Source: Limnochorda sp. L945t
GTDB lineage: Bacteria > Bacillota > Limnochordia > Limnochordales > Geochordaceae
Reading direction: 5' to 3'
DNA: 64,000 bases
Assembly (NCBI RefSeq): GCF_035593305.1
Contig: NZ_CP141615.1
Span: 62,001-126,000, forward strand
This document shows positions 8,508 through 17,865 of the stretch, in pieces. Numbering within the stretch: the first letter of the stretch is position 1; the number at the start of each line of letters is the position of its first letter. Position numbers and translations under genes: made by a program. Under the pieces are notes generated by a model that saw only the letters and a list, made by a program, of their open reading frames with translations, searched no databases and was not told the origin of the DNA.

Positions 8508-9469
8508 CGCCGGCGCCGGGCCCCACCCGGCTCATCCTCGACTGCGACCCGGGCCATGACGACATGGTGGCCCTGATCCTGGCGGCCCGTCACCCGTCGC
8601 TCCGGCTCGAGGCCGTGACGACGGTGGCCGGCAACGCTCCCGTGCGAGACACGACCCGTAACGCGCTGCGCATCCTGCGCGCCATCGGCAGCCGCGTGCC
8701 GGTCTACCAGGGCGCCGACCGGCCTCTGATGCGAACGCAGCAGACCGCCCAGGGCTTCCATGGGGAAAACGGGCTGGCCTCCGCGGGCGCCGAACTGCCC
8801 CCCTGCGACGAGGCGCCGGCGCCGGGCCACGCGGTCGAGGCCATCATCCGCCTCGTGGAGGCGTCGCCCGGGGAGATCACCGTCGTGACCACGGGCCCGA
8901 TGACCAACCTCGCCCTTGCCCTTCGCCTTCGGCCGGAGCTCGCCCGCCGGGTGCGTCGGATCGCGTTCATGGGAGGCTCCACGGGGGCCGGCAACGTGAC
9001 GCCGGCGGCGGAGTTCAACATCTGGGCGGACGCCGAAGCGGCCCGCATCGTGCTCGAGTCGGGGGCGCCGCTTGCGATGTTCGGCTTGAACGTGACCCAC
9101 CAGGCCCGGCTCACCCCGGCCCACGTGGAGCGCGTGCGGCGCTCCGGTGGGCGGCTCTGCGAGCCGCTGGCGGACCTCCTGACCTTCTACCTGGAGACCA
9201 GCGCCCGCCATTTCGGGGAGCGAGAGCTCGGGGCTCCGCTGCACGATCCGTGCCCCGTGGCCTATCTGGCCCGCCCCGAGCTGTTCGAGATGCAGGCGTT
9301 GCCGGTGCAGGTCGTGACGGACGGGGGCAGCGCCTACGGCATGACTCTGTGCGACACCAGGGTGCTTCCGCCGGAACGGGACGACCGCAAGCGCAACGTC
9401 GAGGTGGCCGTGAGGGTCGATGCCGCGGGCTTTGCGGAACTCGTCCTGGGCGCGCTGGAAGGGTTGTGA
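8504..9469 (+). CDS. Inosine/uridine-preferring nucleoside hydrolase
   Basis: A 321-residue nucleoside N-ribohydrolase that splits nucleosides into base and ribose. The calcium-binding DCDPGHDD motif is at residues 13-20 (Asp13, Asp15, Asp19, Asp20). GPMTNLALAL near 133, FMGGSTGAGNVTPAAEFN near 155 and the C-terminal LHDPCPV with the last calcium Asp complete the family pattern. The ATG at 8504-8506 overlaps the aminotransferase stop; the longer open frame upstream is a shadow of that gene. The preferred base is not predictable. Being last in an operon after a phosphatase suggests sequential use of nucleotides. Confidence 0.94.
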   Translation: MTPAPGPTRLILDCDPGHDDMVALILAARHPSLRLEAVTTVAGNAPVRDTTRNALRILRAIGSRVPVYQGADRPLMRTQQTAQGFHGENGLASAGAELPPCDEAPAPGHAVEAIIRLVEASPGEITVVTTGPMTNLALALRLRPELARRVRRIAFMGGSTGAGNVTPAAEFNIWADAEAARIVLESGAPLAMFGLNVTHQARLTPAHVERVRRSGGRLCEPLADLLTFYLETSARHFGERELGAPLHDPCPVAYLARPELFEMQALPVQVVTDGGSAYGMTLCDTRVLPPERDDRKRNVEVAVRVDAAGFAELVLGALEGL

Positions 9470-9528
9470 GGGACGAGCCGGGCTGCGCTGCGGCCTGGTG
9501 TTCCCGCCGCTGCCCGGGGACGCCTGAC

Positions 9529-10383
9529 CTACGGCCCGGCGGCTGCCCGGACTCCGCCGGGCCGCAACGAAGTTGCCGCCCGCGCGGCTGCGAAGATGGC
9601 CGTGTGGGCCAGGACGATGGCCGGCCCCGACGGGATCGAGAGGTAGTAGGAGGCGTACAGGCCCACGACGGACGCCCCGATGCCGATCGCGACGGACGCC
9701 AGCGCCATGGGAGTGAGCCGGCTTGTCAGCAGTCTCGCGGTCGCGCCCGGGATGACCAGGATGGCCAGGCTCATGGTGACGCCCACCGTCTGCAGTGCCA
9801 GCACGGTGGTGACGGCGATGAGGGCGAGCAGCCCGCACTGCAAAGCCCCGACCCTGAGCCCGATGGTCGCTCCCAGCACCGGGTCGAAGGAGACGATGGA
9901 GAACGGCCGCCACAGCGCCACCGTGACCGCAAGGGTGGCCGCGCCGAGCACGGCCGTGCGCACCAGGTCTTCGGGCCCCACCCCCAGGATGTCGCCGAAA
10001 AGGACGTGGGAGAGGTCCACCGCATACGTCCTCTGCGTGGAGATGATGGCCACCCCCAGCGCGAGGGCCGCCGCCATGACGATGCCGATGGCGGTCTCTT
10101 CCCGGACGCGGCTTTCCCGGGCGATGCCGTACACTGCCCACGACGCCAGGAGGGCTGCCGCCAGTGCTCCCCAGAAAAGCGATGCCCCGCTCGCCCCCCA
10201 CCACACGAACGCCAGCGCCACCCCCGGCAGCACCGCGTGCGCCAGCGCGTCCGCGAAGAAGGCCATCCCCCGTACCACCGTGAACGTGCTCGTGAGCCCG
10301 CTCGTTACGCCCAGGATCAAGGCAGCCATCAGGGCCGTCTGCATGAAGCCGTACTGCAACGGGTCGGCCAGCCAGTGCCACAT
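9529..10383 (-). CDS. Metal ABC transporter permease (ZnuB/MntB family)
   Basis: A 284-residue ABC-3 family permease for zinc or manganese import, with about eight hydrophobic helices. Family markers are GMAFFADALAHAVLPG near residue 40, REETAIGIVMAAALALG near 93, and the C-terminal AILVIPGATARLL. The ATG at 10381-10383 shares one base with the stop of the ATPase gene (TGATG). It is the last gene of the minus-strand regulator/binding protein/ATPase/permease set. A 59-bp gap separates it from the convergent nucleoside hydrolase gene, with no strong terminator visible. Confidence 0.93.
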   Translation of the reverse strand: MWHWLADPLQYGFMQTALMAALILGVTSGLTSTFTVVRGMAFFADALAHAVLPGVALAFVWWGASGASLFWGALAAALLASWAVYGIARESRVREETAIGIVMAAALALGVAIISTQRTYAVDLSHVLFGDILGVGPEDLVRTAVLGAATLAVTVALWRPFSIVSFDPVLGATIGLRVGALQCGLLALIAVTTVLALQTVGVTMSLAILVIPGATARLLTSRLTPMALASVAIGIGASVVGLYASYYLSIPSGPAIVLAHTAIFAAARAATSLRPGGVRAAAGP

Positions 10384-11228
10384 CAGGCCGTACCCCCGTC
10401 GCGGCTTTCGGACGGAGCCGACGAGGCCCACGCGGCCCAGCGAGCCGGTTGGGCCCACCGCACCATGGACGGGCTGCCCGTGGCGGAAGGCCGGCCGCAG
10501 ACCTGTTGCGGCGGGCCGAAGGCGAGGATGCGCCCGTTGAGCACCATCACCCGGTCGAACCAGTCGCTCCCTGCCACGAAGTCCAGGTCGTGGGTCGAGA
10601 CCAGCAGCGCGACGCCGCGCTCGCGCAGCCTCGACAGCGCCTCGATGACCGCGGCTTGCGCTCCTTCTTCGACGGCGTTGAACGGCTCGTCGAGCACCAC
10701 CAGGCGCGCCCGCTGCGCCAGCGCCCGGGCCAGGAAGACCCGCTGCTGCTGGCCGCCCGAAAGGTCCTGGATGGGGGAGCGGGCGAGGCCGGCCATGCCG
10801 ACCTGCTCGAGCGCTTCGGCCACGGCTTCGCGGTCTTCGGGGCGGGGGCGGCGCCACAGCCCGTAGTACGGGTAGCGGGCCATCATGACCACGTCCCAAA
10901 CGGTGGCGGGGAAATGCCAGTTGACGGCCTCCCGCTGCGGGGCGTACGCGACCGGGCCGCCCTGTACCCGCACGGCCCCGGCGAGCGGGCGCAGGACGCC
11001 CGCGACGCACTTGAAGAGCGTCGACTTGCCGGCCCCGTTGGGCCCCACCACGGCCACCCGCTGGCCGGCCTCTACCGTGAAGCTCACGTCATGGAGCACG
11101 ACCCGGGTGCCGTATCCGGCCCGAAGCCCCGCGACCTCCAGGAGTGGCCGGGCCGACCCCCCCGGCGCGGGCGCAGGGCCGGCCACCTCTCCGTCCGGCA
11201 GCACGGCTACTTGCCGCTCAGCGACCAT
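10383..11228 (-). CDS. Metal ABC transporter ATPase (ZnuC/MntA-like)
   Basis: A 281-residue ABC ATPase. Walker A GPNGAGKST is near residues 61-69, the signature LSGGQQQR near 153, Walker B VVLDEPFNAVE near 176, and the switch His in VSTHDLDF near 206. A 28-residue Pro/Gly/Ala-rich N-terminal extension and a similar C-terminal tail are not part of the core fold, so the true start may be internal. It overlaps the binding-protein gene by 11 nt and the permease gene by 1 nt, which marks it as the energizing subunit of this importer. Confidence 0.93.
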   Translation of the reverse strand: MVAERQVAVLPDGEVAGPAPAPGGSARPLLEVAGLRAGYGTRVVLHDVSFTVEAGQRVAVVGPNGAGKSTLFKCVAGVLRPLAGAVRVQGGPVAYAPQREAVNWHFPATVWDVVMMARYPYYGLWRRPRPEDREAVAEALEQVGMAGLARSPIQDLSGGQQQRVFLARALAQRARLVVLDEPFNAVEEGAQAAVIEALSRLRERGVALLVSTHDLDFVAGSDWFDRVMVLNGRILAFGPPQQVCGRPSATGSPSMVRWAQPARWAAWASSAPSESRDGGTA

Positions 11229-12330
11229 CGGACATCGCCTCCACGATGCGGGTCACGTTGGTGCGCATATAGCCGACGTAGCTGTCGGCACCGGATCCGG
11301 CGGGGCCCAGGGAATCCGAGTAAAGGGCCACGACCCTCACTCCTGTCTCCTGGGCAAGCCGCCGGGCGAGCACCGGCGAGACCGTTGCCTCCACGAAGAT
11401 GGCGGGCACGTTGGCTCGCCGGATGGCGTCCAGCAGCTTCGCCGTCTCGGCCGCCGTCGGCTCGGCGAGCGTGCTCACCGACGGGATGACGGCCCCCACC
11501 ACGGTGAATCCATACTCTCGAGCGAAGTAGTTGAGCGTCTCGTGATTGGTGACGAGCACACGGCGCTCTCTCGGAACGCGGTCCACCTGCCGGCGCACCC
11601 ACGCGTCGAGCTCCCGCAGCTGGGCGAGGTAGCGCTCGGCGCGCGCCGCGATGGAGGCCTTCCCTGCCGGGTCGAGGCGCTCGAGGGCCGAGGTAATCTG
11701 CTGCACCATACGCATCGCGTTGGGCACGCTCGTCCACACATGGGGGTCGAGGTCGCCGTGCGACGCCTCGTGCGCGTGCGTGCCGGGCTCATGCTCCGAC
11801 GGGCTCTCATCCTGCGAGGAGCTGCCTTCGTGCGCCGAGACGCCCTCCGAGCGTACCGCGAGCTGAGGCGCCAGCTCGATCACCTGGGCCTGCACAGCCG
11901 CCGAGCGAACGAGGCGGGTGACGGCCGGCGGCTCGAGGCCGGCGCCGACCAACACGACGAGCCGGGCCCGCGCCAGCAGGCGGGCGTCCTGGGGAGTGGG
12001 CTCGAACGCGTGAGGGTCGGCCCCGAGGGGCATGAGGGAGACGACCTCCCACCGGTCGCCGGCGACCTGCCGAGCCAGGTCTGCGGTGATGCTGGTGCTG
12101 GCCACGATGAGCCCCTGCGAGCCCGACGGCGAGCGGGCGACCTCCCCGGCGGGAGCGCTCGCGCCGCCGGGCGCGGCTGCGGTGGCCGGCACCGGCCCGG
12201 TTTGCTGTCCGGCGAACGTGCCCGGGATGGCACCTGCCATGAGCATGACGCCCGCGAAGGCGATGATGAGACACCGTATCACAAAACTCGCCGTTACCCT
12301 GTGCCCGTCGATTCGCTTGCCCTCGTTCAT
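11218..12330 (-). CDS. Zinc/manganese-binding protein of the metal ABC importer (ZnuA-like)
   Basis: A 370-residue cluster A-I metal-binding protein with an N-terminal signal segment (residues 12-40). Likely metal ligands are in DPHAFEPTPQD near residue 107, DPHVWTS near 200, TNHETLNYF near 262 and the acidic SDSLGPAGSGADSY near 340. Between the first two lies a His/Glu/Ser-rich loop (about 165-195, including HEPGTHAHEASH), a feature of zinc-binding ZnuA proteins that favours zinc over manganese. Residues 41-70 are a low-complexity Ala/Pro linker, consistent with an extracytoplasmic tether. It starts 46 nt after the Fur-family gene and overlaps the ATPase by 11 nt. Confidence 0.92.
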   Translation of the reverse strand: MNEGKRIDGHRVTASFVIRCLIIAFAGVMLMAGAIPGTFAGQQTGPVPATAAAPGGASAPAGEVARSPSGSQGLIVASTSITADLARQVAGDRWEVVSLMPLGADPHAFEPTPQDARLLARARLVVLVGAGLEPPAVTRLVRSAAVQAQVIELAPQLAVRSEGVSAHEGSSSQDESPSEHEPGTHAHEASHGDLDPHVWTSVPNAMRMVQQITSALERLDPAGKASIAARAERYLAQLRELDAWVRRQVDRVPRERRVLVTNHETLNYFAREYGFTVVGAVIPSVSTLAEPTAAETAKLLDAIRRANVPAIFVEATVSPVLARRLAQETGVRVVALYSDSLGPAGSGADSYVGYMRTNVTRIVEAMSDGR

Positions 12331-12376
12331 CCGGTCACCCCTCCGATGGCCCGGTCACCGCCGGGATTGCCGGCCT

Positions 12377-12826
12377 TCACATGGCGGCCAGGCACGAACG
12401 GCACAATCCGTAAAACTCCAGCAAGTGCCCCTGGATGCGGACGCCGAGGCGCTGCTCGATGTCGCCGACCATACCCGCCGCCGTACACTCGTCGAACTCG
12501 ATGACCCGGTGGCACCTGTTGCAGATGAAGTGGTGGTGGCTCCCCTGGTCGGCCGCGCTGTAGTGGGCCCGGGTGGTGCCCAGGAGCGACGGCTGCACTG
12601 CGCATACCTTGCTGAGGATGGCGAGCGTCCGGTAGACCGAGGCCCTGCCGACACCGGGATGCCGGCGCCGCACCTCCTCGACCACTTCCCTGGCGCTGCG
12701 GTGCCCCGACGACTGCATCGCCTCGACCACGGCCCTCCGGGCCGCCGTGACCCGGTACCCGGCCGCCTTGAGCGCCTGCAGCATGCTGGAGACGGTCTGC
12801 TCGTGAGCCTTTCCGTCATGGGCCAT
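12377..12826 (-). CDS. Fur-family metalloregulator, probably Zur
   Basis: A 149-residue Fur superfamily repressor. The winged helix contains YRVTAARRAVVEAMQ and GRASVYRTLAIL. The dimerisation half has the HHHFICNRCHRVIEF motif with one structural Cys pair (CNRC) and the second pair CRSC close to the C-terminus. The immediate downstream genes encode a ZnuABC-like importer, so zinc sensing (Zur) is most likely; Fe or Mn sensing cannot be excluded. I chose the ATG at 12824-12826 as the family-like start. Just upstream lies a tandem 16-bp repeat that could be its own operator. Confidence 0.9.
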   Translation of the reverse strand: MAHDGKAHEQTVSSMLQALKAAGYRVTAARRAVVEAMQSSGHRSAREVVEEVRRRHPGVGRASVYRTLAILSKVCAVQPSLLGTTRAHYSAADQGSHHHFICNRCHRVIEFDECTAAGMVGDIEQRLGVRIQGHLLEFYGLCRSCLAAM

Positions 12827-12828
12827 TC

Positions 12829-12859
12829 GATACACCGTCTCAGTGATACACCGTCTCAG
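12829..12859. repeat. Tandem 16-bp repeat directly upstream of the Fur/Zur gene
   Basis: GATACACCGTCTCAG occurs at 12829-12843 and again at 12845-12859, one base apart, beginning 3 bp before the regulator's start codon. The junction contains GTGATACAC, an imperfect palindrome. Position and metal-regulator context make it a candidate Zur operator, but a simple recent duplication is also possible. The whole gap 12827-12910 before the next gene contains nothing else. Confidence 0.6.
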
Positions 12860-12910
12860 AACACCTGTCAAGCCGGCCCCCCCCCCGAGGAGGCCGGCCG
12901 GTCCACCGGC

Positions 12911-14121
12911 TCACTCGTACCGCAGCGCCTCGACCGGGTCGAGCCGGGATGCCCGTCGTGCCGGATACAGCCCGAAGATCATACCGACCGCCGTCGAAAA
13001 GCCGATCGCCACGATCACCGATTGCACCGACACCACGAAGGGGAAGCTCAACGCCCCGGACAGCACCCACGCCCCGAACCACCCGACCAACAGCCCCACG
13101 ACGCCGCCGATCAGGCTGAGCGCGCCGGACTCTGCCAGAAACTGTCGTGCGATGTCCCGCCGCCTCGCCCCGATGGCGAGCCTCACGCCGATCTCCCGCG
13201 TGCGCTCGGCCACCGCCACGAGCATGACGTTCATGATGCCGATGCCGCCGACGACCAGCGCCACCCCTGCGATGGCCGACAGCAGCAGCGTCATCGTGCC
13301 CGTTGCCTGGTTGACCGCCGACAGGATGGCCTGCTGGCTCGTCACGTTGACCAGGCCCTCGCCTCCGAGCTTGCGGGCGAAGAAGAACTCGATCTGCGCG
13401 ATGCCTTCCTCCACCGAAACGCCGTCCCGCACGCGAGCAAGGTACTGCCCGACGCGGTCCCGCACGATGCCCCGGGCCACCATGGACTCGATGGGCACGT
13501 ACACCTGGTTGTCGAAGTTGGAGAAGAAGGCGCTGCCTCTCGGCTCCATGACCCCGACCACCACGCCCGGCACGCTGCGCCCCCCGAACACCAGCATCAC
13601 CGGCAACCCCACGGGCACCTCGGAGCCGAAGAGCTGGGTCGCCACCTGGTACCCGAGCACCACCGCCATGCTTCGAGCCTGGCCGTCCCGCTCCTGGATG
13701 AACCTCCCGACCAGAGGGTGGTAGTTGAGGATGGAGTCGTAATAGGCGTCCACGCCCATGACGGATACGTTCAAGTTGGAGGCGCCGGCCACCACCGTGG
13801 CCCGGGTCTGCACGACCGGCGTCACGTCGGCCACCGCCGGTACGTTTTCGCGCAAGGACGCCGCCACGTCGACGGTCAAGTCCTGCGTCGCCTCCGCCGA
13901 CACCCGGCCGCCCGACCCAACCCGAAATGCCGGGGACACCGTCACCAGATTGGAGCCCAGCTCCGTGAGCTGCGCCGTGATGCGCAGGCGTGCCCCTTCT
14001 CCCACGGACACGAGGGTAATGACCGCCGCGACACCGATCACGATGCCCAGCGCCGACAAGAACGACCGCATCCCGCCGCTCTTCACGCTGTGCCATGCCT
14101 CTCGCAACAGTTCCGCCGTTC

Positions 14122-14125
<4 letters not shown>
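12911..14125 (-). CDS. MacB/FtsX-type ABC permease
   Basis: A 404-residue permease of the MacB family: one N-terminal membrane helix (SFLSALGIVIGVAAVITLVS), a large extracytoplasmic domain of about 220 residues, then three helices. Hallmarks are SVGEGAR near residue 44, GGIGIMNVMLVAVAERTREIG near 290 and the terminal YPARRASRLDPVEALRYE. The GTG at 14123-14125 overlaps the stop of the ATPase gene (GTGA). Together with the ATPase and MacA-like adaptor it forms a tripartite exporter for a peptide, lipid or antibiotic; the substrate is unknown. It is the last gene of the envelope island on this strand. Confidence 0.94.
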
Positions 14126-14879
<754 letters not shown>

Positions 14880-14883
<4 letters not shown>

Positions 14884-16151
14884 CGGGACCGGTTATCCCC
14901 TCGGGACGGGGCTTCGGTGCGGATCCGTTGCCCCTGCGTCTGGCCCGGCGACAACCGGAAGAAGAATGGGTTGCTGCTCTGGCGACCCGCCGCCCCCGCT
15001 TCCTGGCCGCCCGTGAGCCGCCGGTAGACCGCGTAGTTGGTGGCGAGCACCAGGTCACCCTCCTGAAGCCCGCTGCGCACCTCGACGAAGCTGCCGTCGC
15101 TCACGCCGAGCTCTACCCTCACCGGCTGGAGGGAGTCACCGACGACCCGGCTGACCAGCGTCTCGCCGTTGACCTCGGCCACCGCCTCTTCGGGGACGGC
15201 CAGGACGTTGCGGGCGTTTTGCACCTCGACCAGGGCCGTGGCCGACATGCCGGGTCGCAGCCGGGGGTCACCCCGGTCGAGCTTCACCACCACGTCGAAC
15301 AACACCACGTCGCCCTGCGCCCGCCCTGCGGCGGCGATGCGGTCGACGTGCCCGGGGATGGCCAGGTCGGGATAGGTCTTCACCGTGACGGTGACGGCCT
15401 GCCCCGGCTTGACGTACGCCAGGTCCACCTCGTCGACGGCCACGTGGGCTTCGAGCGAACCCATGTCGACCAGCCAGGCCACCTCTTGCGCGGCGTTGAC
15501 CTGATCCCCGGGTCGAACGCCGAGGCGGGCGACGACGCCGTCGAACGGCGCCACCAGGCGCGTCGCCTCGAGGTCACGGCGCGCCTTTTCGAGGGCGAGG
15601 CGCTTCTCCTCGACCTGGGCCGGCCCCTGTTCGAGTCGGGCGGTTTCGTACTCGTTGCGCGCCTTGGTGTAGGCGAGCTGCTGGTCGTCGTCCCGCAGGG
15701 TGGCGAGCACGGTGCCGGCTTTGACGGTGGCCCCCTCTTCGACGGGCACCGTGGCGACCCGGCCGGCGATGCCGAAGGAGAGGCTTTGTTCACGGGCTGC
15801 CGCCAGGGTCCCCGTGGCCTCGACGTGGCGCTGGATGTCCATGCGGCGCACGGGCACAGCCCTGACGCCGGCCTGTTGGGAAAGCCGCATCAGCGTGCGC
15901 CCTTCGGCCTCGAGCGCGGTACTGAGGGCAGGCGCGCCCCGCCCAGGCGAGGCTCCATCGCGGGACGGCGCCCGCTCCTGGAACGCATTGCTCCCGGAGG
16001 CAGGTCGCTGCCAGGGCGCTGCCCCGAACACCCCTGCCGCTACGAGGCCGGCGCCTGCCACCACTACGACGAGAAGCCCGCCGATCAAGGCGTGGCGCTT
16101 GTTCCATCGCACGGCGTCACGCGAGCCCCCTTTTCCTTGAAGATGGCCCAC
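14880..16151 (-). CDS. Periplasmic adaptor (MacA/HlyD-type membrane fusion protein)
   Basis: A 423-residue membrane fusion protein that links an inner-membrane ABC exporter to a TolC-like channel. One membrane anchor is near residues 21-42. A lipoyl half-motif follows (GIAGRVATVPVEEGATVKAG), then a short hairpin (RNEYETARLEQG to EKARRDLEATRL), the second half-motif (VAPFDGVVARLGVRPGDQV), a beta-barrel domain and a C-terminal membrane-proximal domain. The start is uncertain: GTG at 16149-16151 gives 423 residues, while GTG at 16110-16112 gives 410 and keeps the anchor. Residues 42-75 are a low-complexity linker. It is followed by the MacB-like pair and preceded by two TolC-like genes, a full export set. 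Confidence 0.92.
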
Positions 16152-16242
16152 TCAACACGCTACGCCCGGTTACGCCCGGTACCGGGCACCGGCCGCCGGT
16201 ACCGCGCGTCCCGCATGTCCCACTCCTGCGACGCAACGCACC

Positions 16243-17865
16243 TTAGTTGCCGGCGGCAGATGCGCCGTCATTCCCGGCCGCGATCCCACCCGCGACCCCC
16301 TGGAGCCGGGCGACGAACTGCTCGGTCTCGTGCCGCAGCGTAGCGGCCCCCTCGATGACATCCAGGGCCGCCAGATCGAGCGTGCGCCGGGCTTCGTCCA
16401 CCTCCGTTTGCGAGGCAGCGCCTCCCCGGGCCCGGGCCTGGGCCGTCCGCCACGCGAGTTCTGCTTGATCCATGGACGCAAGGGCAGCGTGCAGGTTGAG
16501 GGCTGCACTCGCCACGGACTGCCACCGGCTGGCCACGTCGTTGGCCACCGTTCGCTCGGCATCGGCAAGGGCGGCCCGGGCGTCGTCGACGGCTTGCCGT
16601 GCCTTTTCGACGTCGAGGCGCCGCGCTCCGCCGTCGAGCAGGGAAAGCCCGGCCGCGACCCCGGCGAACCACGTGCCCTCACCAATCAGGCTCGAGCCGC
16701 CGGACGAAGTCTCGATGGGGGCCCGGACGCCGCCGGAGAGGCTCACGGTGCCCCACCTGGCCTCGACGGCCCGCTGCTGGCGGACCGCAAGATCGAGACG
16801 GGCCTTCGCCAGCGTAACCTCCGGCGCCCGGCGCAGGGCGGCAACGACGAGCCCGTCAGGCAGGGGCCGAACGGAAGTTGCAAGCCCGCGCCCGTCGGGC
16901 GGGCCGACCGGAAACTGCCCGCCCGGGAAGCCGGCGGGCGAGAGCGCTGCGGCAGCTGCCTGCCGGGCGGCCGCGACCAGAGCGTCACCGGTGGAGAGCG
17001 CCGGTAGCCGGGAGGCGGGGAAGCCCAGGGACTGCTCCAGCGAGGCGAGGGATGCGACCTCTTTCTGGAGCGCTGCCGCAGCCTGCTGGGCAGCCTGGCG
17101 AGCCTGCGCGACCACGTCTGGCCCTGCCAGGCCGGCTGCCTGCCGGGCCCTGGCCCGATCCAGGGCCTCTTCGGCCGACCTCAGAGCGCTTTGACGGACG
17201 GAGACCCGGGCTGCGGCCGCCTGGACCTGCACGTAGAGCAGGCGTGCCCTGGCCGCTGCCGCACTCTCTGCCTCCCGGAGCGCGGACGTCGCGTCCTGCA
17301 GGGTCACCGAAGCGCTCAGAGCCTGGAGAGAGCGGTCCGAAGCGCCGGGCGGCGGCCAGAGCGTCCAGGTCGCCTGGAAAGACGCGATGCTCTTCTCCGC
17401 CTGCGTGGATGATGTCGCCGGCGTGGTGCCCTTCGGGGGTTCCTGCCGGTTGGCGACGTGTACGGTGCCGGACAGCGCCAGAGGGTCGACGGGTGACCAC
17501 TGCAGTGTGAGGTCTCCGGCTGTCGCGCCCTCCGAGCCGCCGAGATTGCCGCCCGGGGGCACTCCCCACTCGGCCGATCCGGAGACGTCGAACCGGGGGG
17601 CAGCCGCCACTCCGGTCGCCTTCTGATAGTTGATCCGGGCCGTCTCGTAATCGGTGCGGGCCTTGCGCACGGCCGCGTCCCCCTCGACGTAGGCGGCGAC
17701 GGCCTCTTCGAGGGAGACGGGGGAGGCGGGGCCCTGCGCGGCGACAGGCGCCGCCGCCCGTGCGGCTCCCCCTGCTGCTGTCAGGGCCCCCGCCATCATG
17801 AGCAGCGCGGCCACGAGCCGCACGGCCGGAAGCCGTGTGCCCGGCCCACTACGGCGGTCGTTCAT
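16243..17865 (-). CDS. TolC-like outer-membrane efflux protein (first of two)
   Basis: A 540-residue TolC family protein, longer than the typical 420-490. A signal peptide (ALLMMAGALTAAGGAARAAA) is followed by two repeats of long Ala-rich helices, such as EAVAAYVEGDAAVRKARTDYETARINY near 55 and DDARAALADAERTVANDVASRW near 455, with strand-forming segments in between. The ATG at 17863-17865 overlaps the stop of the neighbouring TolC gene (ATGA). It probably provides the outer-membrane duct for the MacAB-like pump 91 nt downstream. A TolC homologue makes sense only in a cell with an outer membrane. Confidence 0.86.
   Translation of the reverse strand: MNDRRSGPGTRLPAVRLVAALLMMAGALTAAGGAARAAAPVAAQGPASPVSLEEAVAAYVEGDAAVRKARTDYETARINYQKATGVAAAPRFDVSGSAEWGVPPGGNLGGSEGATAGDLTLQWSPVDPLALSGTVHVANRQEPPKGTTPATSSTQAEKSIASFQATWTLWPPPGASDRSLQALSASVTLQDATSALREAESAAAARARLLYVQVQAAAARVSVRQSALRSAEEALDRARARQAAGLAGPDVVAQARQAAQQAAAALQKEVASLASLEQSLGFPASRLPALSTGDALVAAARQAAAAALSPAGFPGGQFPVGPPDGRGLATSVRPLPDGLVVAALRRAPEVTLAKARLDLAVRQQRAVEARWGTVSLSGGVRAPIETSSGGSSLIGEGTWFAGVAAGLSLLDGGARRLDVEKARQAVDDARAALADAERTVANDVASRWQSVASAALNLHAALASMDQAELAWRTAQARARGGAASQTEVDEARRTLDLAALDVIEGAATLRHETEQFVARLQGVAGGIAAGNDGASAAGN

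Noticed and set aside
8357-10381. A 674-residue minus-strand frame over the nucleoside hydrolase and permease
   Set aside because: Composition is low-complexity (Arg, Gly, His, Pro) and it covers two well-supported genes. It is a shadow.
9529-11010. A 493-residue frame suggesting an ATPase-permease fusion
   Set aside because: The first 209 codons are a shifted reading of the ATPase gene. The permease starts at the ATG at 10381-10383.
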